A stretch of DNA of 41,075 bases from an uncultured Sphingopyxis sp. (GCA_936933955.1 CAKZIN010000090.1:1-41075), one strand, 5' to 3'; shown: positions 24,321 to 34,291, counted from the first letter of the stretch. Translations and numbers: made by a program. Notes: a model not told the origin generated them from the sequence alone.

Positions 24321-27300
24321 ATGGATTTCCGCAACATCTCGGCATGGTCGATCCGCAATCCCGTGCCGCCGATCGTGCTGTTCCTGGCGCTGACCATCGC
24401 CGGGCTGGTGAGCTTTGCCAAGCTCGAGGTGCAGGGGCAGCCGGACGTCGATTTCCCGGTGGCGTTCGTCCAGATCAGCCAGCCGGGGGCGGCACCCACC
24501 GAGCTCGAAAACCAGGTAACCCGCCGCGTCGAGAGCGCGCTGCGGTCGATCCCCGGCGTTGATGAGCTCAATTCGACGGTCAACGAGGGATCGTCGATGA
24601 CGATGGTCCAGCTCGACATCGGCACGCCGATCGACCGCACCGTCAACGACATTCGCGACGCGGTGCAACAGATTCGCGGCGACCTGCCCGACGGCATCCT
24701 CGAACCCTATATTGGCCGGGTCAACACCAGCGGCAACGATCTCGGCAGCTTTGCTGTGATGTCGACCTCGATGACGCTCGAGCAGTTGAGCTGGTATGTC
24801 GACAACACCGTCTCGCGCGAGTTGCTGGCGGTGCCGGGCATGGCGAAAGTCGAGCGCAACGGTGGCGTCAACCGCGAAATCCGCGTCGATCTCGACCCTG
24901 CGCGCATGGCGAGCCTCGGCATTACGGCGAGCCAGGTCAACGCGCAGCTGCGGCAGGTCAACCTCAACGCCGCGGGCGGTCGCGCAGAGATTGCGCAGAG
25001 CGAACAGTCGGTGCGCGTGCTCGGCAACGCCCGCAACGCCTACGATCTTAGCCAGACGCAGATCGCGCTGGGCGGCGGGCGGACGGTGAAGCTCGCCGAT
25101 ATCGCCAACGTCCGGGATTCCTACGGCGAGCAGCGCGGTTACGGCACCTACGATGGTCAGCAGATCCTCTCGGTGAGCTTCCAGCGCGCCAAGGGTGAGA
25201 GCGACGTCACCGTATTCGACGCCGCGCGTGAGGCGCTCAACAAGCTTGAGGAGCGCAATCCCAGCGTCCGTTTCGTCGAACTGCAGAACAACGTCGAGGG
25301 CGCCCGTGACGAATATCACAGCTCGATGGCCGCGCTGATCGAAGGCTCCGTGCTGGCGGTGCTGGTGGTGTTCCTGTTCCTGCGCGACTGGCGCGCGACG
25401 GTCATTTCCGCGCTCGCCATCCCGCTGTCGGCCATCCCTGCCTTCTGGTTCATGAGCCTGTTCGGCTTCACCCTCAACGGGCTGACGCTGCTCGCGCTCG
25501 GGTTGGTGGCAGGTGTGCTTGTCGACGACGCCATCGTCGAGATCGAGAATATCGTGCGCCACATGCGGATGGGCAAATCCGCCTATCAGGCAGCGATCGA
25601 CGCCGCGGACGAGATCGGCCTGGCGGTGCTCGCCACGACATCGGTCATCGTCGCGGTGTTCCTGCCGGTTGGTTTGATGCCGGGCATTTCGGGTGAGTTC
25701 TTCAAGAACTTCGGCCTCACCGTGGTCGCCTCGGTGCTGCTGAGCCTTGCGGTTGCGCGCCTGATTACGCCGATGCTGGCGGCCTATTTCCTCAAGGCCA
25801 AGGGCCACGCCACCCACGGCGAAGGCTGGCTGATGGACCAGTATATGAAGGTGCTGCGCTGGACGCTGTCGCACCGCCGATGGGTGATGCTGGGTGCGGT
25901 GCTGTGCCTGGTCGCGACCGTCGGGACCTTCTTCGTTGTGCCGCAGACCTTCCAGCCCGAACAAGATCAGGACGAGAGCATCGTGCGCATCGAGATGGCG
26001 CCGGGCTCCACGCTTGCGCAGACATCCGCGGTCGTGCGTCAGGTCGAAACGCTTGTTCGGCGTGAGCCTGAGGTGGATTCGCTGTTCAGCCGCATCGGCG
26101 TCGGCAACGCCTCGGTCGTGGTGCGTTTCAAGGAGGAGCGCGATCGCAAGAGCTTCGAATTCGAGCGCGCCCTCTCCCCCAAGCTCGCCGAGATACCCGA
26201 CGCGCGGGTGAGCGTGCGGTCGCAGTTCGGCGGCTTCACCGGCCGTGCGCTCGACCTGACGCTGGGCGGGGACGATCCCGCGTTGCTGCAACGCACCGCC
26301 GAGCAGCTGGTGCGTGAGATGGAGGGCGTGCCCGAGCTGGTCGCGCCGCGCGTCTCGGGCGACCTTCGCCGTCCGGAGATCCTGCTGCGTCCGCGGCTCG
26401 ACCTCGCCGCCAACCTCGGCGTGTCGACCGTCGCGCTCAGCCAGGCGATCCGCGTCGCGACGCTGGGTGACATCGACCAGAACAGCGCGCGCTTCTCGCT
26501 CTCGGACCGACAGATCCCTATCCGCGTGCGGCTGGCGGAGGATGCTCGCACCCGCCTTGCGACGATCGAAAACCTGCAGGTGCCGACCACGTCGGGCGGA
26601 TCGGTGCCGCTCAAGCTCGTCGCCGACATAAGCTATGGTTCGGGTCCGACGCGCATCGAGCGCACCAACATGGCGCGCCGCGTTACCATCGGCACCGACC
26701 TCGCCCCCGGCGTGGTCAGCGGCGATGCCTGGAAGAAGATCGACGCCCTGCCGACCATGCGCAACCTGCCGGTCGGTGTCGAAAAGGTGACGCTGGGCAT
26801 GGCCAAGTGGCAGGGCGAGTTGATCCAGAACTTCATCGTCGCGGTGCTGTCGGGGCTCGGTCTCGTCTTCGCGGTGCTGGTGCTGCTTTATCGCCGCCTG
26901 ATGCCGCCGCTGGTGAACATGTTCTCGCTGCTGCTGGCGCCGCTGGGCGGGATGCTCGCGCTGATGCTGTTCGACATGCCGGTTTCGCTGCCGGTCTACA
27001 TCGGCATTCTGATGCTGCTGGGCATCGTCGGCAAGAACTCGATCCTACTGGTCGATTTCGCGCTCGAGGAGATCAGCAAGGGCGTCGACAAGTTCACCGC
27101 GATCATGGACGCCGGCCACAAGCGCGCGCAGCCGATCCTGATGACCACCGTGGCGATGACCGCGGGCATGGTGCCGACCGCACTCGCCCTGTCGTCCGAC
27201 GGCGCGTGGCGCCAGCCGATGGGCATCGTGGTGATTGGCGGGCTCGTCGTGTCGACGCTGCTGACGCTGCTGATCGTGCCCGCCATGTTCAGCCTCGCGC

Positions 27301-27431
27301 TCGGGTTCGAGAGCCGCGTCGGCCCCTGGCTCCGGCGTCGCCTGCTGACCTACCGTGAGGGCGACGACGCCGAAGACCGCGCACGGCAGGGCTTCGGTGA
27401 TACCCCGCCGAGGCTCCAGCCAGCCGAATAG
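24321..27431 (+). CDS. RND efflux pump, inner membrane permease
   Basis: A proton-driven exporter of 1036 residues, full length for the family. It has the usual twelve membrane segments and two large periplasmic loops. It starts WSIRNPVPPIVLFLALTIAG. The proton-relay Asp pair is in TM4 (GLVAGVLVDDAIVEIENIV), and PLSAIPAFWFMSLFGF and GIVGKNSILLVDFALEE mark the halves. The sequence resembles the MdtB/MdtC and MexF-like group more than the metal pumps; the drug or lipid substrate cannot be read from the sequence. It is cotranscribed with the adaptor. A long antisense frame within it is a codon-bias shadow. Confidence 0.93.
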   Translation: MDFRNISAWSIRNPVPPIVLFLALTIAGLVSFAKLEVQGQPDVDFPVAFVQISQPGAAPTELENQVTRRVESALRSIPGVDELNSTVNEGSSMTMVQLDIGTPIDRTVNDIRDAVQQIRGDLPDGILEPYIGRVNTSGNDLGSFAVMSTSMTLEQLSWYVDNTVSRELLAVPGMAKVERNGGVNREIRVDLDPARMASLGITASQVNAQLRQVNLNAAGGRAEIAQSEQSVRVLGNARNAYDLSQTQIALGGGRTVKLADIANVRDSYGEQRGYGTYDGQQILSVSFQRAKGESDVTVFDAAREALNKLEERNPSVRFVELQNNVEGARDEYHSSMAALIEGSVLAVLVVFLFLRDWRATVISALAIPLSAIPAFWFMSLFGFTLNGLTLLALGLVAGVLVDDAIVEIENIVRHMRMGKSAYQAAIDAADEIGLAVLATTSVIVAVFLPVGLMPGISGEFFKNFGLTVVASVLLSLAVARLITPMLAAYFLKAKGHATHGEGWLMDQYMKVLRWTLSHRRWVMLGAVLCLVATVGTFFVVPQTFQPEQDQDESIVRIEMAPGSTLAQTSAVVRQVETLVRREPEVDSLFSRIGVGNASVVVRFKEERDRKSFEFERALSPKLAEIPDARVSVRSQFGGFTGRALDLTLGGDDPALLQRTAEQLVREMEGVPELVAPRVSGDLRRPEILLRPRLDLAANLGVSTVALSQAIRVATLGDIDQNSARFSLSDRQIPIRVRLAEDARTRLATIENLQVPTTSGGSVPLKLVADISYGSGPTRIERTNMARRVTIGTDLAPGVVSGDAWKKIDALPTMRNLPVGVEKVTLGMAKWQGELIQNFIVAVLSGLGLVFAVLVLLYRRLMPPLVNMFSLLLAPLGGMLALMLFDMPVSLPVYIGILMLLGIVGKNSILLVDFALEEISKGVDKFTAIMDAGHKRAQPILMTTVAMTAGMVPTALALSSDGAWRQPMGIVVIGGLVVSTLLTLLIVPAMFSLALGFESRVGPWLRRRLLTYREGDDAEDRARQGFGDTPPRLQPAE

Positions 27432-27468
27432 TTGCGGGGGGCGGGTCGCTGCCCCAAAAGGCGAGCCG

Positions 27469-28758
27469 ATGAACGCCCCCCGCCCTCCCCGCCTACGGCT
27501 CGATTCGAGCGGGATGGCGCTGGCGTTGCCAACCCAGAACGGCGCGCGCGACATTCGCACTATCGCCACCGGACTGCTGCTGGTTGCCGCGACGATCTTT
27601 GTCGGCACGAGCTTTTACGCCGATGCGCATCCTGCGGTGGGGTACCTCCGCGCCTTCGCCGAGGCGGCGATGGTTGGTGGGCTCGCCGACTGGTTCGCAG
27701 TCACCGCGCTGTTCCGGCACCCGCTCGGCCTCCCCATCCCGCACACCGCGATCGTACCGCGCAACAAGGACCGCATCGGCGACACGCTGGCGGTGTTCAT
27801 CAAGCAGAACTTCCTCCTCCCCCGCCTGATCGCGCGCAAGATGCGCCACATCGACGTCGCGGGAGCGATGGGCCGCTTCCTCGCGCAACCGTCGGGAGAA
27901 GCGGGGCGGATGCGCAGCGGCGCGTCGCGCATGATCGCCGACGCGTTGGCGAGCCTCGACCCCGCGCGGCTGGGCGGCATGCTCAAAGGCGCGGTCGCCG
28001 ATCGCATCCGTGCGATGGACGTCGCCCCGCTGCTCGGTCAGGCATTGAGCGCGGCAATGGTCGACGGGCGCCATCGTCCCGTGCTCGACGCGGCGGTCAA
28101 ATGGCTCGCCAAGCTGCTCGAGGAGAATGAGGCGACGATCCGCCAGACGGTCCGCGACAATTCCAACACCTGGATCCGCGTGGCGACGCTTGACACGGTG
28201 ATCGCCGACCGCATCATCGCCGGGCTGCGCAAGCTCACCGCGGCGATGGCGGAAGACCCCAATCACCCCTTTCGCGCGCAGATCGAGGAGCGGCTCGCCC
28301 GCCTCGCGCACGAGCTTCAGCACGACCCGGCGATGCAGGCGCGGGTTGCGGCAATCCGCGATGAAATGCTCGCCAATCAGGCAGTGACGCGCTGGCTCGA
28401 CGGCCTGTGGGAGCAGGCGCGCGGGGCGCTGCTCAACGCGGCGCGCAACCCCGATGCACTCATGGCCGGGCGACTGGGCGAGGCGCTCAAGGACATCGGC
28501 GCCATGCTCACCGACGATCCGCGCATGCGCACCACGATCAACCGCTTCGCCCGCCGAGCGGCGATCGGCGGTGTCGAGGCCTATGGCGACAACGCGCTGC
28601 GGCTGATCAGCGACACGGTGCGCAGCTGGGACGCGGGGACCGTTACCGAACGGCTCGAAGGCGCCGTCGGCCGCGACCTCCAATATATCCGCATCAATGG
28701 CACGCTGGTCGGCGGGCTGGTCGGCGTTCTGATCCACGCAGTGGACGTGATGCTGTGA
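27469..28758 (+). CDS. DUF445-family membrane protein
   Basis: A 429-residue protein of the DUF445 (YjiN-like) family. An N-terminal membrane segment (TIATGLLLVAATIFVGTSFY) is followed by the conserved AFAEAAMVGGLADWFAVTALFRHPLGLPIPHTAIVPRNKDRIG. A long helical region comes next, and a C-terminal membrane helix is preceded by LQYIRINGTLVGGLVGVLIH. The ATG at 27469 lies 37 bases after the pump stop, so it may be in the same transcript. The family has no established function; its place after the pump is probably incidental. Confidence 0.88.
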   Translation: MNAPRPPRLRLDSSGMALALPTQNGARDIRTIATGLLLVAATIFVGTSFYADAHPAVGYLRAFAEAAMVGGLADWFAVTALFRHPLGLPIPHTAIVPRNKDRIGDTLAVFIKQNFLLPRLIARKMRHIDVAGAMGRFLAQPSGEAGRMRSGASRMIADALASLDPARLGGMLKGAVADRIRAMDVAPLLGQALSAAMVDGRHRPVLDAAVKWLAKLLEENEATIRQTVRDNSNTWIRVATLDTVIADRIIAGLRKLTAAMAEDPNHPFRAQIEERLARLAHELQHDPAMQARVAAIRDEMLANQAVTRWLDGLWEQARGALLNAARNPDALMAGRLGEALKDIGAMLTDDPRMRTTINRFARRAAIGGVEAYGDNALRLISDTVRSWDAGTVTERLEGAVGRDLQYIRINGTLVGGLVGVLIHAVDVML

Positions 28759-28766
28759 GACGAAAG

Positions 28767-28843
28767 CCCTCTCCCGCCGGGAGAGGGTTGGGTGAGGGTC
28801 GCCGTCCCCGGCACCGCTCCGGCGCTCGATATCCTCACCCCAG
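28767..28843. repeat. intergenic palindromic repeat, CCCTCTCCC type
   Basis: CCCTCTCCC-GCC-GGGAGAGGG (28767-28787) is a perfect 9-base-pair hairpin. It is followed by GGGTGAGG, which is mirrored by CCTCACCC at about 28832-28839. This repeat type is scattered between genes in many proteobacteria. Here it may end the DUF445 transcript. Confidence 0.65.
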
Positions 28844-28918
28844 CGCTTTCCCGTGGAAGAGGGAGCCGCCTCTGCCTTCGCACTGGCGAGCTCGGTCGCG
28901 AGGCCCTAGCTTGTCGGC

Positions 28919-31525
28919 ATGACCGACGTGATCTCGACCGACGCCATCGCGCCCGCGCACCCCACCATCCGCCGCGAGGACTATCGGCCACCCGAGTGGC
29001 TGGTGCCGCAGGTTCGGCTGGATTTCGACCTGTCGCTGAACGCGACAGAAGTCGCCGCGCAGCTCGAGGTCACGCGCAACGGCGCGCATTCGGAACCGCT
29101 CCGGCTCGACGTCGACGGCACCTGGCCTGAGCGATTGACGGTCGACGGCACGCCCGTGGAGGTCGCCCGTGGCGCCGATCATGTGCTTGTCCCGATCGCG
29201 GGCGATCACGCGACCGTCGCCTTCACAACCCGCCTCGATCCCAGCGCCAACACGCAGCTGATGGGGCTCTACGCCTCGAACGGCCTGCTCTGCACCCAGT
29301 GCGAGGCGGAGGGGTTCCGCCGCATCATTCCCTTCCCCGACCGCCCCGACGTGCTGAGCGTCTACACCGTGCGCATGGTCGCCAATCGCGTGGACTTTCC
29401 GGTGCTGCTGTCGAACGGCGAGGAGCGTGCCGCCGGTGAGCTTGAGGGCGGACGCCACTTCGCCGAGTGGCACGACCCCTGGCCCAAGCCCTCCTATCTG
29501 TTTGCGCTGGTGGCGGGCGACCTTGTCGCCAACCGCGACCGCTTCACCACCATGTCGGGGCGAGAGGTGGCGCTGGGCATCTGGGTGCGCGACGGCGACC
29601 TCGACCGCACGCACCACGCGATGGCCGCGCTCAAGGCGTCGATGCGCTGGGACGAGGAGAAATATGGCCGCGAATATGACCTCGACCGGTTCAACATCGT
29701 CGCGGTCGCCGACTTCAATGCCGGAGCGATGGAGAACAAGGGGCTGAACATCTTCAACAGCCGCTACATCCTCGCCGACTCCGACACCGCCACGGACCTC
29801 GATTTCGACGGGGTGGAGCGCGTCGTCGCGCACGAATATTTCCACAACTGGTCGGGCAACCGCGTCACTTGCCGCGACTGGTTCCAACTGAGCCTCAAAG
29901 AAGGGTTCACCGTCTATCGCGACCAGGTGTTCTCGGGCGACATGGGGAGCCACGCGGTGGAGCGCATCGGTCAGGTGCGGATGCTGCGCGCGGCGCAATT
30001 CCCTGAGGATGCAGGACCGCTCGCGCACCCGATCCGCCCGGAGAGCTATCAGGAGATCGGCAACTTCTACACCGCGACCGTCTACAATAAAGGCGCGGAG
30101 GTAATCCGCATGATGGAGACGATCGTCGGCCCCGACCGCTACCGTGCGGGCACCGACCTCTATTTCGACCGTCACGACGGAGAGGCGGCGACGTGCGAGG
30201 ATTTCGTGCGCTCGATGGAGGACGGGGCGGAGGCCGACCTCACCCAGTTCCGCCGCTGGTACGAACAGGCGGGAACGCCCAAGGTCACCGCGCTCGTCGA
30301 GCATGATGCGGCGAGCGGCAATGCTGTGCTACACCTCACGCAAAGCGTGCCGCCGACGCCGGGGCAGCCGGTAAAGGCGCCGATGGTCCTCCCCCTCGCC
30401 GTCGCCGCGCACGACGCGCAGGGCAATTCGCTGGGGGAGGAGCGGCTGGTGCTGCTCACCCAGCAGCAGGACAGCGTCGACCTTGGCCGCTTCGCGACGC
30501 GGCCGATGCTGTCGTTCAATCGCCGCTTTTCCGCGCCGATCATCGCCGACGTGGAGCGCGCGGAGGGCGAGCTCGACTGGCTCGCAGCGCACGATGACGA
30601 CCCCTTTGCGCGTTACGAAGCGCTACAGGCGCTCATGCTGCGCGCGCTGGTCGCCGGGTCCAACGGGGCGCCGGACGCGGCCGCGAACGATGCGGTGGTG
30701 ACCGCGGTCGGCAATCTCATCGCGCGGTGGGAGGAGGACCCCGCCTTCATCGCAGAGGCGGCGACGCTGCCCGCTGAAGCCTTTGTCGGCGACCAGCTCG
30801 AGCGCGTCGATCCCGACGCCATTCGCGCCACCCGTCGCGCGCTGCAGCGGCGGCTGGGCGAGGCGCATGCCGCGCAATGGTCTGCGATCCTCACGGGGAG
30901 CGCGAGCGATCCGGGCGACCTTTCACCCTCCGCCAAGGGGCGGCGCAAGCTCGCCGGTCTCGCGCTGATGATGCTGTGGGCTGGCGGCAGCGAGGGCATC
31001 GAAGCGCGCGCGCTCGAGCTTTATCGTGGTGCGCGCGGCATGACCGATCGCATGGCCGCGCTGGCGGTCCTCGCCCACGGCGAAGGCGCGGAGCGGGACA
31101 CGGCGCTGGCGGACTTTTACGAACGCTATCGGGGCGATGCGCTGGTGCTCGACAAGTGGTTTTCGACGCAGGCGCTGTCGCTTCGCGCCGATGTGCCCGA
31201 ACAGGTGGAGGCGCTCGGTCGACATGCGGACTTTACGCTCACCAACCCCAATCGCGTGCGCTCGCTCTACGGCGCGCTGTCGGTCAATCAGTGGGCGTTC
31301 CACCGTGCCGACGGCATGGGCTACCGCCTGCTCGCCGACCTGATCATCGCGCTCGACCCCGTGAACGCATCGACTGCGGCCAAGATGGTGCCGCCGTTCG
31401 GCCGCTGGAAGCGCTTCGACGAGGCACGCGCCGCCCTGATGCGCGCCGAACTCGAGCGCATTCTAGCGACGCCGGGCCTGTCGCGCGACGTCGCGGAGCA
31501 GGCGAGCAAAAGCCTGGCGGGGTAG
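28919..31525 (+). CDS. pepN: aminopeptidase N
   Basis: Removes N-terminal residues from peptides in the cytoplasm. The 868-residue product is full length for the proteobacterial M1 PepN. It has the exopeptidase motif GAMEN (269-273), the zinc site HEYFH (305-309) with the third ligand Glu328 in SLKEGF, and the helical C-terminal domain ending near ARALMRAELERIL. The start at 28919 gives MTDVISTDAI before the conserved RREDYRPPEWLV. It is convergent with ruvA, with only three bases between the stops. Confidence 0.95.
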   Translation: MTDVISTDAIAPAHPTIRREDYRPPEWLVPQVRLDFDLSLNATEVAAQLEVTRNGAHSEPLRLDVDGTWPERLTVDGTPVEVARGADHVLVPIAGDHATVAFTTRLDPSANTQLMGLYASNGLLCTQCEAEGFRRIIPFPDRPDVLSVYTVRMVANRVDFPVLLSNGEERAAGELEGGRHFAEWHDPWPKPSYLFALVAGDLVANRDRFTTMSGREVALGIWVRDGDLDRTHHAMAALKASMRWDEEKYGREYDLDRFNIVAVADFNAGAMENKGLNIFNSRYILADSDTATDLDFDGVERVVAHEYFHNWSGNRVTCRDWFQLSLKEGFTVYRDQVFSGDMGSHAVERIGQVRMLRAAQFPEDAGPLAHPIRPESYQEIGNFYTATVYNKGAEVIRMMETIVGPDRYRAGTDLYFDRHDGEAATCEDFVRSMEDGAEADLTQFRRWYEQAGTPKVTALVEHDAASGNAVLHLTQSVPPTPGQPVKAPMVLPLAVAAHDAQGNSLGEERLVLLTQQQDSVDLGRFATRPMLSFNRRFSAPIIADVERAEGELDWLAAHDDDPFARYEALQALMLRALVAGSNGAPDAAANDAVVTAVGNLIARWEEDPAFIAEAATLPAEAFVGDQLERVDPDAIRATRRALQRRLGEAHAAQWSAILTGSASDPGDLSPSAKGRRKLAGLALMMLWAGGSEGIEARALELYRGARGMTDRMAALAVLAHGEGAERDTALADFYERYRGDALVLDKWFSTQALSLRADVPEQVEALGRHADFTLTNPNRVRSLYGALSVNQWAFHRADGMGYRLLADLIIALDPVNASTAAKMVPPFGRWKRFDEARAALMRAELERILATPGLSRDVAEQASKSLAG

Positions 31526-31528
31526 CCC

Positions 31529-32125
31529 CTACCCCGCCTTGCGCAGCGCCAGCCGCACCAGCGCGTCGAGGGTGGCGTTGGGACCGATTTCCTCGCTCGC
31601 GGCCTGCACGGCGGCGCTCGCTTCACCCGGTTTGAAGCCGAGGGCAGCGAGTGCGGCGAGCGCGTCCGCTTGCGGGCCAGCGGCGGGGCGGGGGGCGCTT
31701 CCCGGGGCAGTGACGGCGCCGAGGCTGCCGACCTTGTCCTTGAGCTCATTGCAGATGCGTTGCGCGAGCTTGGGACCCACCCCCTGCGCGCGCGCGATGG
31801 CGGCGCTGTCCGATGCGGCGATGGCGCGCGCGATCTCCGCCGGGCCGAGCGCCGATAGGATAGCCAGCGCAACCTTGCCGCCGACGCCCTGCACGCCGGT
31901 TAGAAGCCGGAACCAGTCGCGCTCCTCGGCGCTCGCAAAGCCGATCAAGCGGAGGAAATCCTCCCCCACCAGCATCTCGGTGTGGAGCGTCACCCGATCG
32001 CCCACCGCGCCCAGAGCATCGAGCGTGCGCGCGGATGCCTCAACTAGGTAGCCGACCCCCGCCACGTCGATCACCGCATGCCCAACGCTGGTCTGGTCGA
32101 GCGTGCCGGTGAGTTTGGCGATCAT
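31529..32125 (-). CDS. ruvA: Holliday junction helicase subunit RuvA
   Basis: Binds Holliday junctions and loads the RuvB motor. The 198-residue product has the N-terminal OB domain (MIAKLTGTL...VDVAGVGYLVEAS), two helix-hairpin-helix motifs (LLTGVQGVGGKVALAILSAL and AQGVGPKLAQRICNEL), an Ala/Pro linker and the C-terminal RuvB-binding domain (ALAALGFKPGEASAAV). It lies downstream of yebC and ruvC, separated from ruvC by 77 bases. ruvB, which usually follows, is absent; pepN lies there in the opposite direction. Confidence 0.95.
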   Translation of the reverse strand: MIAKLTGTLDQTSVGHAVIDVAGVGYLVEASARTLDALGAVGDRVTLHTEMLVGEDFLRLIGFASAEERDWFRLLTGVQGVGGKVALAILSALGPAEIARAIAASDSAAIARAQGVGPKLAQRICNELKDKVGSLGAVTAPGSAPRPAAGPQADALAALAALGFKPGEASAAVQAASEEIGPNATLDALVRLALRKAG

Positions 32126-32202
32126 GCTGGCGGCTTAGCGAAGCGGCAGGGGCATGAACACTCCCCTCTTCGCGACCCTCGTTTGGGGAGGGAAGCGCCG
32201 CC

Positions 32203-32733
32203 CTACCCCCGCCCCGCGTGATGCGCGTGGCAGATCGCCACGGCCAGCGCATCCGCGGCGTCGGGGCCGGCTGGTTTGCACCCTGGCAGGAGGCGCTCGA
32301 CCATGGCGCGCACCTGCGCCTTGTCTGCGCGGCCAGACCCGCTCACCGCTTGCTTGACGAGGCTCGGCGCATATTCGCCCACCGTAACGCCCAAGCGCCC
32401 CGCCGCTGCGAGGGCGACCCCGCGCGCCTGTGCGAGTTTCAATGTCGAGCGCGGGTTGTCGTTGACGAACACCTCCTCGACCCCGACCCCGGCGACCCGA
32501 TGCTCAGAAATCAGCGCGGTGAGCGCCGCATCCAGCTCCGCCAGCCGCACCGCCAGCGCATCTGCCGGCCGCGTCTTGAGGCAACCATTGGCCACATGCC
32601 GCAGCCGCGACCCCTCGCAAGCGACAATCCCCCAACCGGTCGTGCCAAGCCCCGGATCGATCCCGAGTATCAGGCGCGCGGTGCTGCTCAGAGCTGCTCC
32701 ATCACCGCGTCGCTGACTTCGTAATTGCCCCAC
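32203..32733 (-). CDS. ruvC: Holliday junction resolvase RuvC
   Basis: Cuts Holliday junctions symmetrically. The acidic active site is visible: Asp in LILGIDPGLGTTGWG, Glu in GVEEVFVNDNP, and the C-terminal AADALAVAICHAHH. From the ATG at 32733 the protein has 176 residues and a 20-residue extension before the conserved core, and overlaps yebC by 46 bases. No ATG, GTG or TTG lies closer. A CTG at 32691, overlapping the yebC stop (CTGA) with GGAG before it, would give the usual family length, so a rare CTG start is plausible. Confidence 0.9.
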   Translation of the reverse strand: MGQLRSQRRGDGAALSSTARLILGIDPGLGTTGWGIVACEGSRLRHVANGCLKTRPADALAVRLAELDAALTALISEHRVAGVGVEEVFVNDNPRSTLKLAQARGVALAAAGRLGVTVGEYAPSLVKQAVSGSGRADKAQVRAMVERLLPGCKPAGPDAADALAVAICHAHHAGRG

Positions 32734-33431
32734 ACGGTCTGGACGTCATCATCGTCCTCGAGCGCGTCTATCAGCTTCATCAGCGTCGCCGCAGTTCCGG
32801 CGTCGTCGACCGCGGTGGTGAGGTTCGGCTTCCACGCGAGCTTGGCGCCTTCCGCTTCGCCGAGCTTCGCCTCCAGCTCGCGGGCGACCTCGTGCAGGTC
32901 CTCGACCGCCGTCCAGATTTCGTGGCCGTCCTCCGAGGATACGACATCGCTTGCGCCAGCGTCGAGGGCGGCTTCGAGCACCGTGTCCTCGTCCCCGGCA
33001 CTCGCGGCATATTCGATCAGCCCGAGCCGTTCGAAACCGTGCGCCACCGACCCGCTCGCGCCCAGATTGCCGCCGTTCTTGGAGAAGGCCGTGCGCACGT
33101 TGGTGGCGGTGCGGTTGCGGTTGTCGGTCAGCGCCTCGACGATGATCGCGGTGCCGCCGGGGCCATAGCCTTCGTAGCGCAGCTCTTCGTAATTATCGGC
33201 GTCGCCGCCGCTCGCCTTGTCGATCGAGCGCTGAATATTGTCCTTGGGCATGCCGCCCGAGCGCGCCGCGAGCACCGCCGCACGCAACCGCGGGTTGTGG
33301 TCGGGATCGGGCAGACCGGACTTTGCCGCGACGGTGATTTCACGGCTGAGCTTGGAAAACAGCGCGCTGCGCTTCTTATCCTGCGCGCCCTTGCGATGCA
33401 TGATATTCTTGAATTTGGAATGGCCGGCCAT
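32688..33431 (-). CDS. yebC: YebC/PmpR-family regulator or translation factor
   Basis: A 247-residue cytoplasmic protein with the invariant start MAGHSKFKNIMHRKGAQDKKR and the family core GGMPKDNIQRSIDKASG, YEGYGPGG and NRNRTATNVRTAFSKNGGNLG. YebC proteins were described as DNA-binding regulators, and more recently some were shown to relieve ribosome stalling at proline stretches. Two acidic C-terminal domains follow (DALEDDDDVQTVWGNYE). It heads the yebC-ruvC-ruvA cluster, a widespread arrangement. Confidence 0.94.
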   Translation of the reverse strand: MAGHSKFKNIMHRKGAQDKKRSALFSKLSREITVAAKSGLPDPDHNPRLRAAVLAARSGGMPKDNIQRSIDKASGGDADNYEELRYEGYGPGGTAIIVEALTDNRNRTATNVRTAFSKNGGNLGASGSVAHGFERLGLIEYAASAGDEDTVLEAALDAGASDVVSSEDGHEIWTAVEDLHEVARELEAKLGEAEGAKLAWKPNLTTAVDDAGTAATLMKLIDALEDDDDVQTVWGNYEVSDAVMEQL

Positions 33432-33561
33432 GCGCCGCAGTCCTTTCGCTGGCAGGTTCGCTTGGCGCGCCTGTTAGCCAGCGGCCAGTCGAGAGGCAAT
33501 CGCCGGAACGAAGCGCGAGCACGGCACGTTTGCCGCCAACCGTCGTCCCTGGAGAAACATC

Positions 33562-34276
33562 ATGTCGCCTGCCGGTCGCATTCTGATCATCGTCACCAAC
33601 GTCAACCAGTACGAAAAGGTCGGTTACCGGACCGGCCTGTGGCTGGGGGAGCTTACGCACTTCTGGGATGTGGGCGAGGAGGCAGGCTGCGCCATGACCA
33701 TCGCCAGCCCCAAGGGCGGATTCGTGCCCATCGACCCAGAGAGCCTGTCGGTGACCGGAATGGCGGATAAGGTCGGCTTGGGCGGAGCGGTGTCCGATCG
33801 CTACAAAGACCGCGCGTTCATGGACCGGCTCAACGACACGGTGGCCATCGCCGACGTGTCGGTGGACGATTTCGACGCGATCTACCTGACCGGGACACGG
33901 CACGATGTTTGACTTCCAAGATCCGGCGCTCGTGCGACTGGTGGGGGCGTTCTACGACGCCGGGAAGATCGTTTCGGGCGTGTGCCACGGCCCGGTGGGG
34001 TTGCTCGACGTAAAGCTGTCGGATGGCACGCCGCTGCTGGCGGGCCGCAAGGTTACCGGCTTTTCGAACAAGGAAGAATCTGCCGTCAGCCGCGACGACG
34101 CGATCCCCTTCAGCCTCGAGGACGAACTCACCCGGCGAGCGGCGGATTATTCGACGGCGATGCTGCCCTTTGGCGGCCATGTGGTCGAGGACGGGCGGCT
34201 GATCACCGGCCAGAACCCGTCGAGCGCGAAGGGCGTCGCCGAGGCGGTGGTGAAGCAGCTGAGGGGCGAACGCTAG
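33562..34276 (+). pseudogene. DJ-1/PfpI-family protein, interrupted by frameshift
   Basis: The N-terminal half (33562-33912) and C-terminal half (33905-34276) are in different frames, though they form one protein of the type 1 glutamine amidotransferase-like class. The first half ends IYLTGTRHDV; the second holds MFDFQDPALVRLV and the nucleophile elbow GVCHGPVGLL. Adding two G to the GGG run at 33892-33894 would restore TGGHGTMFDF, the conserved family segment, so a two-base loss is the simplest explanation. A sequencing error is possible. GGAGA before the first ATG shows normal initiation; the internal ATG at 33905 has no ribosome binding site. Intact members act as chaperone/glyoxalase-type stress proteins. 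Confidence 0.85.
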
Positions 34277-34291
34277 GCCTCACGCTCCGTC

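Noticed and set aside
23112..26291. Minus-strand ORF of 1059 residues antisense to the efflux genes
   Set aside because: His/Arg/Asp-rich shadow produced by GC-rich codon bias of the RND adaptor and pump on the other strand; no recognisable domain.
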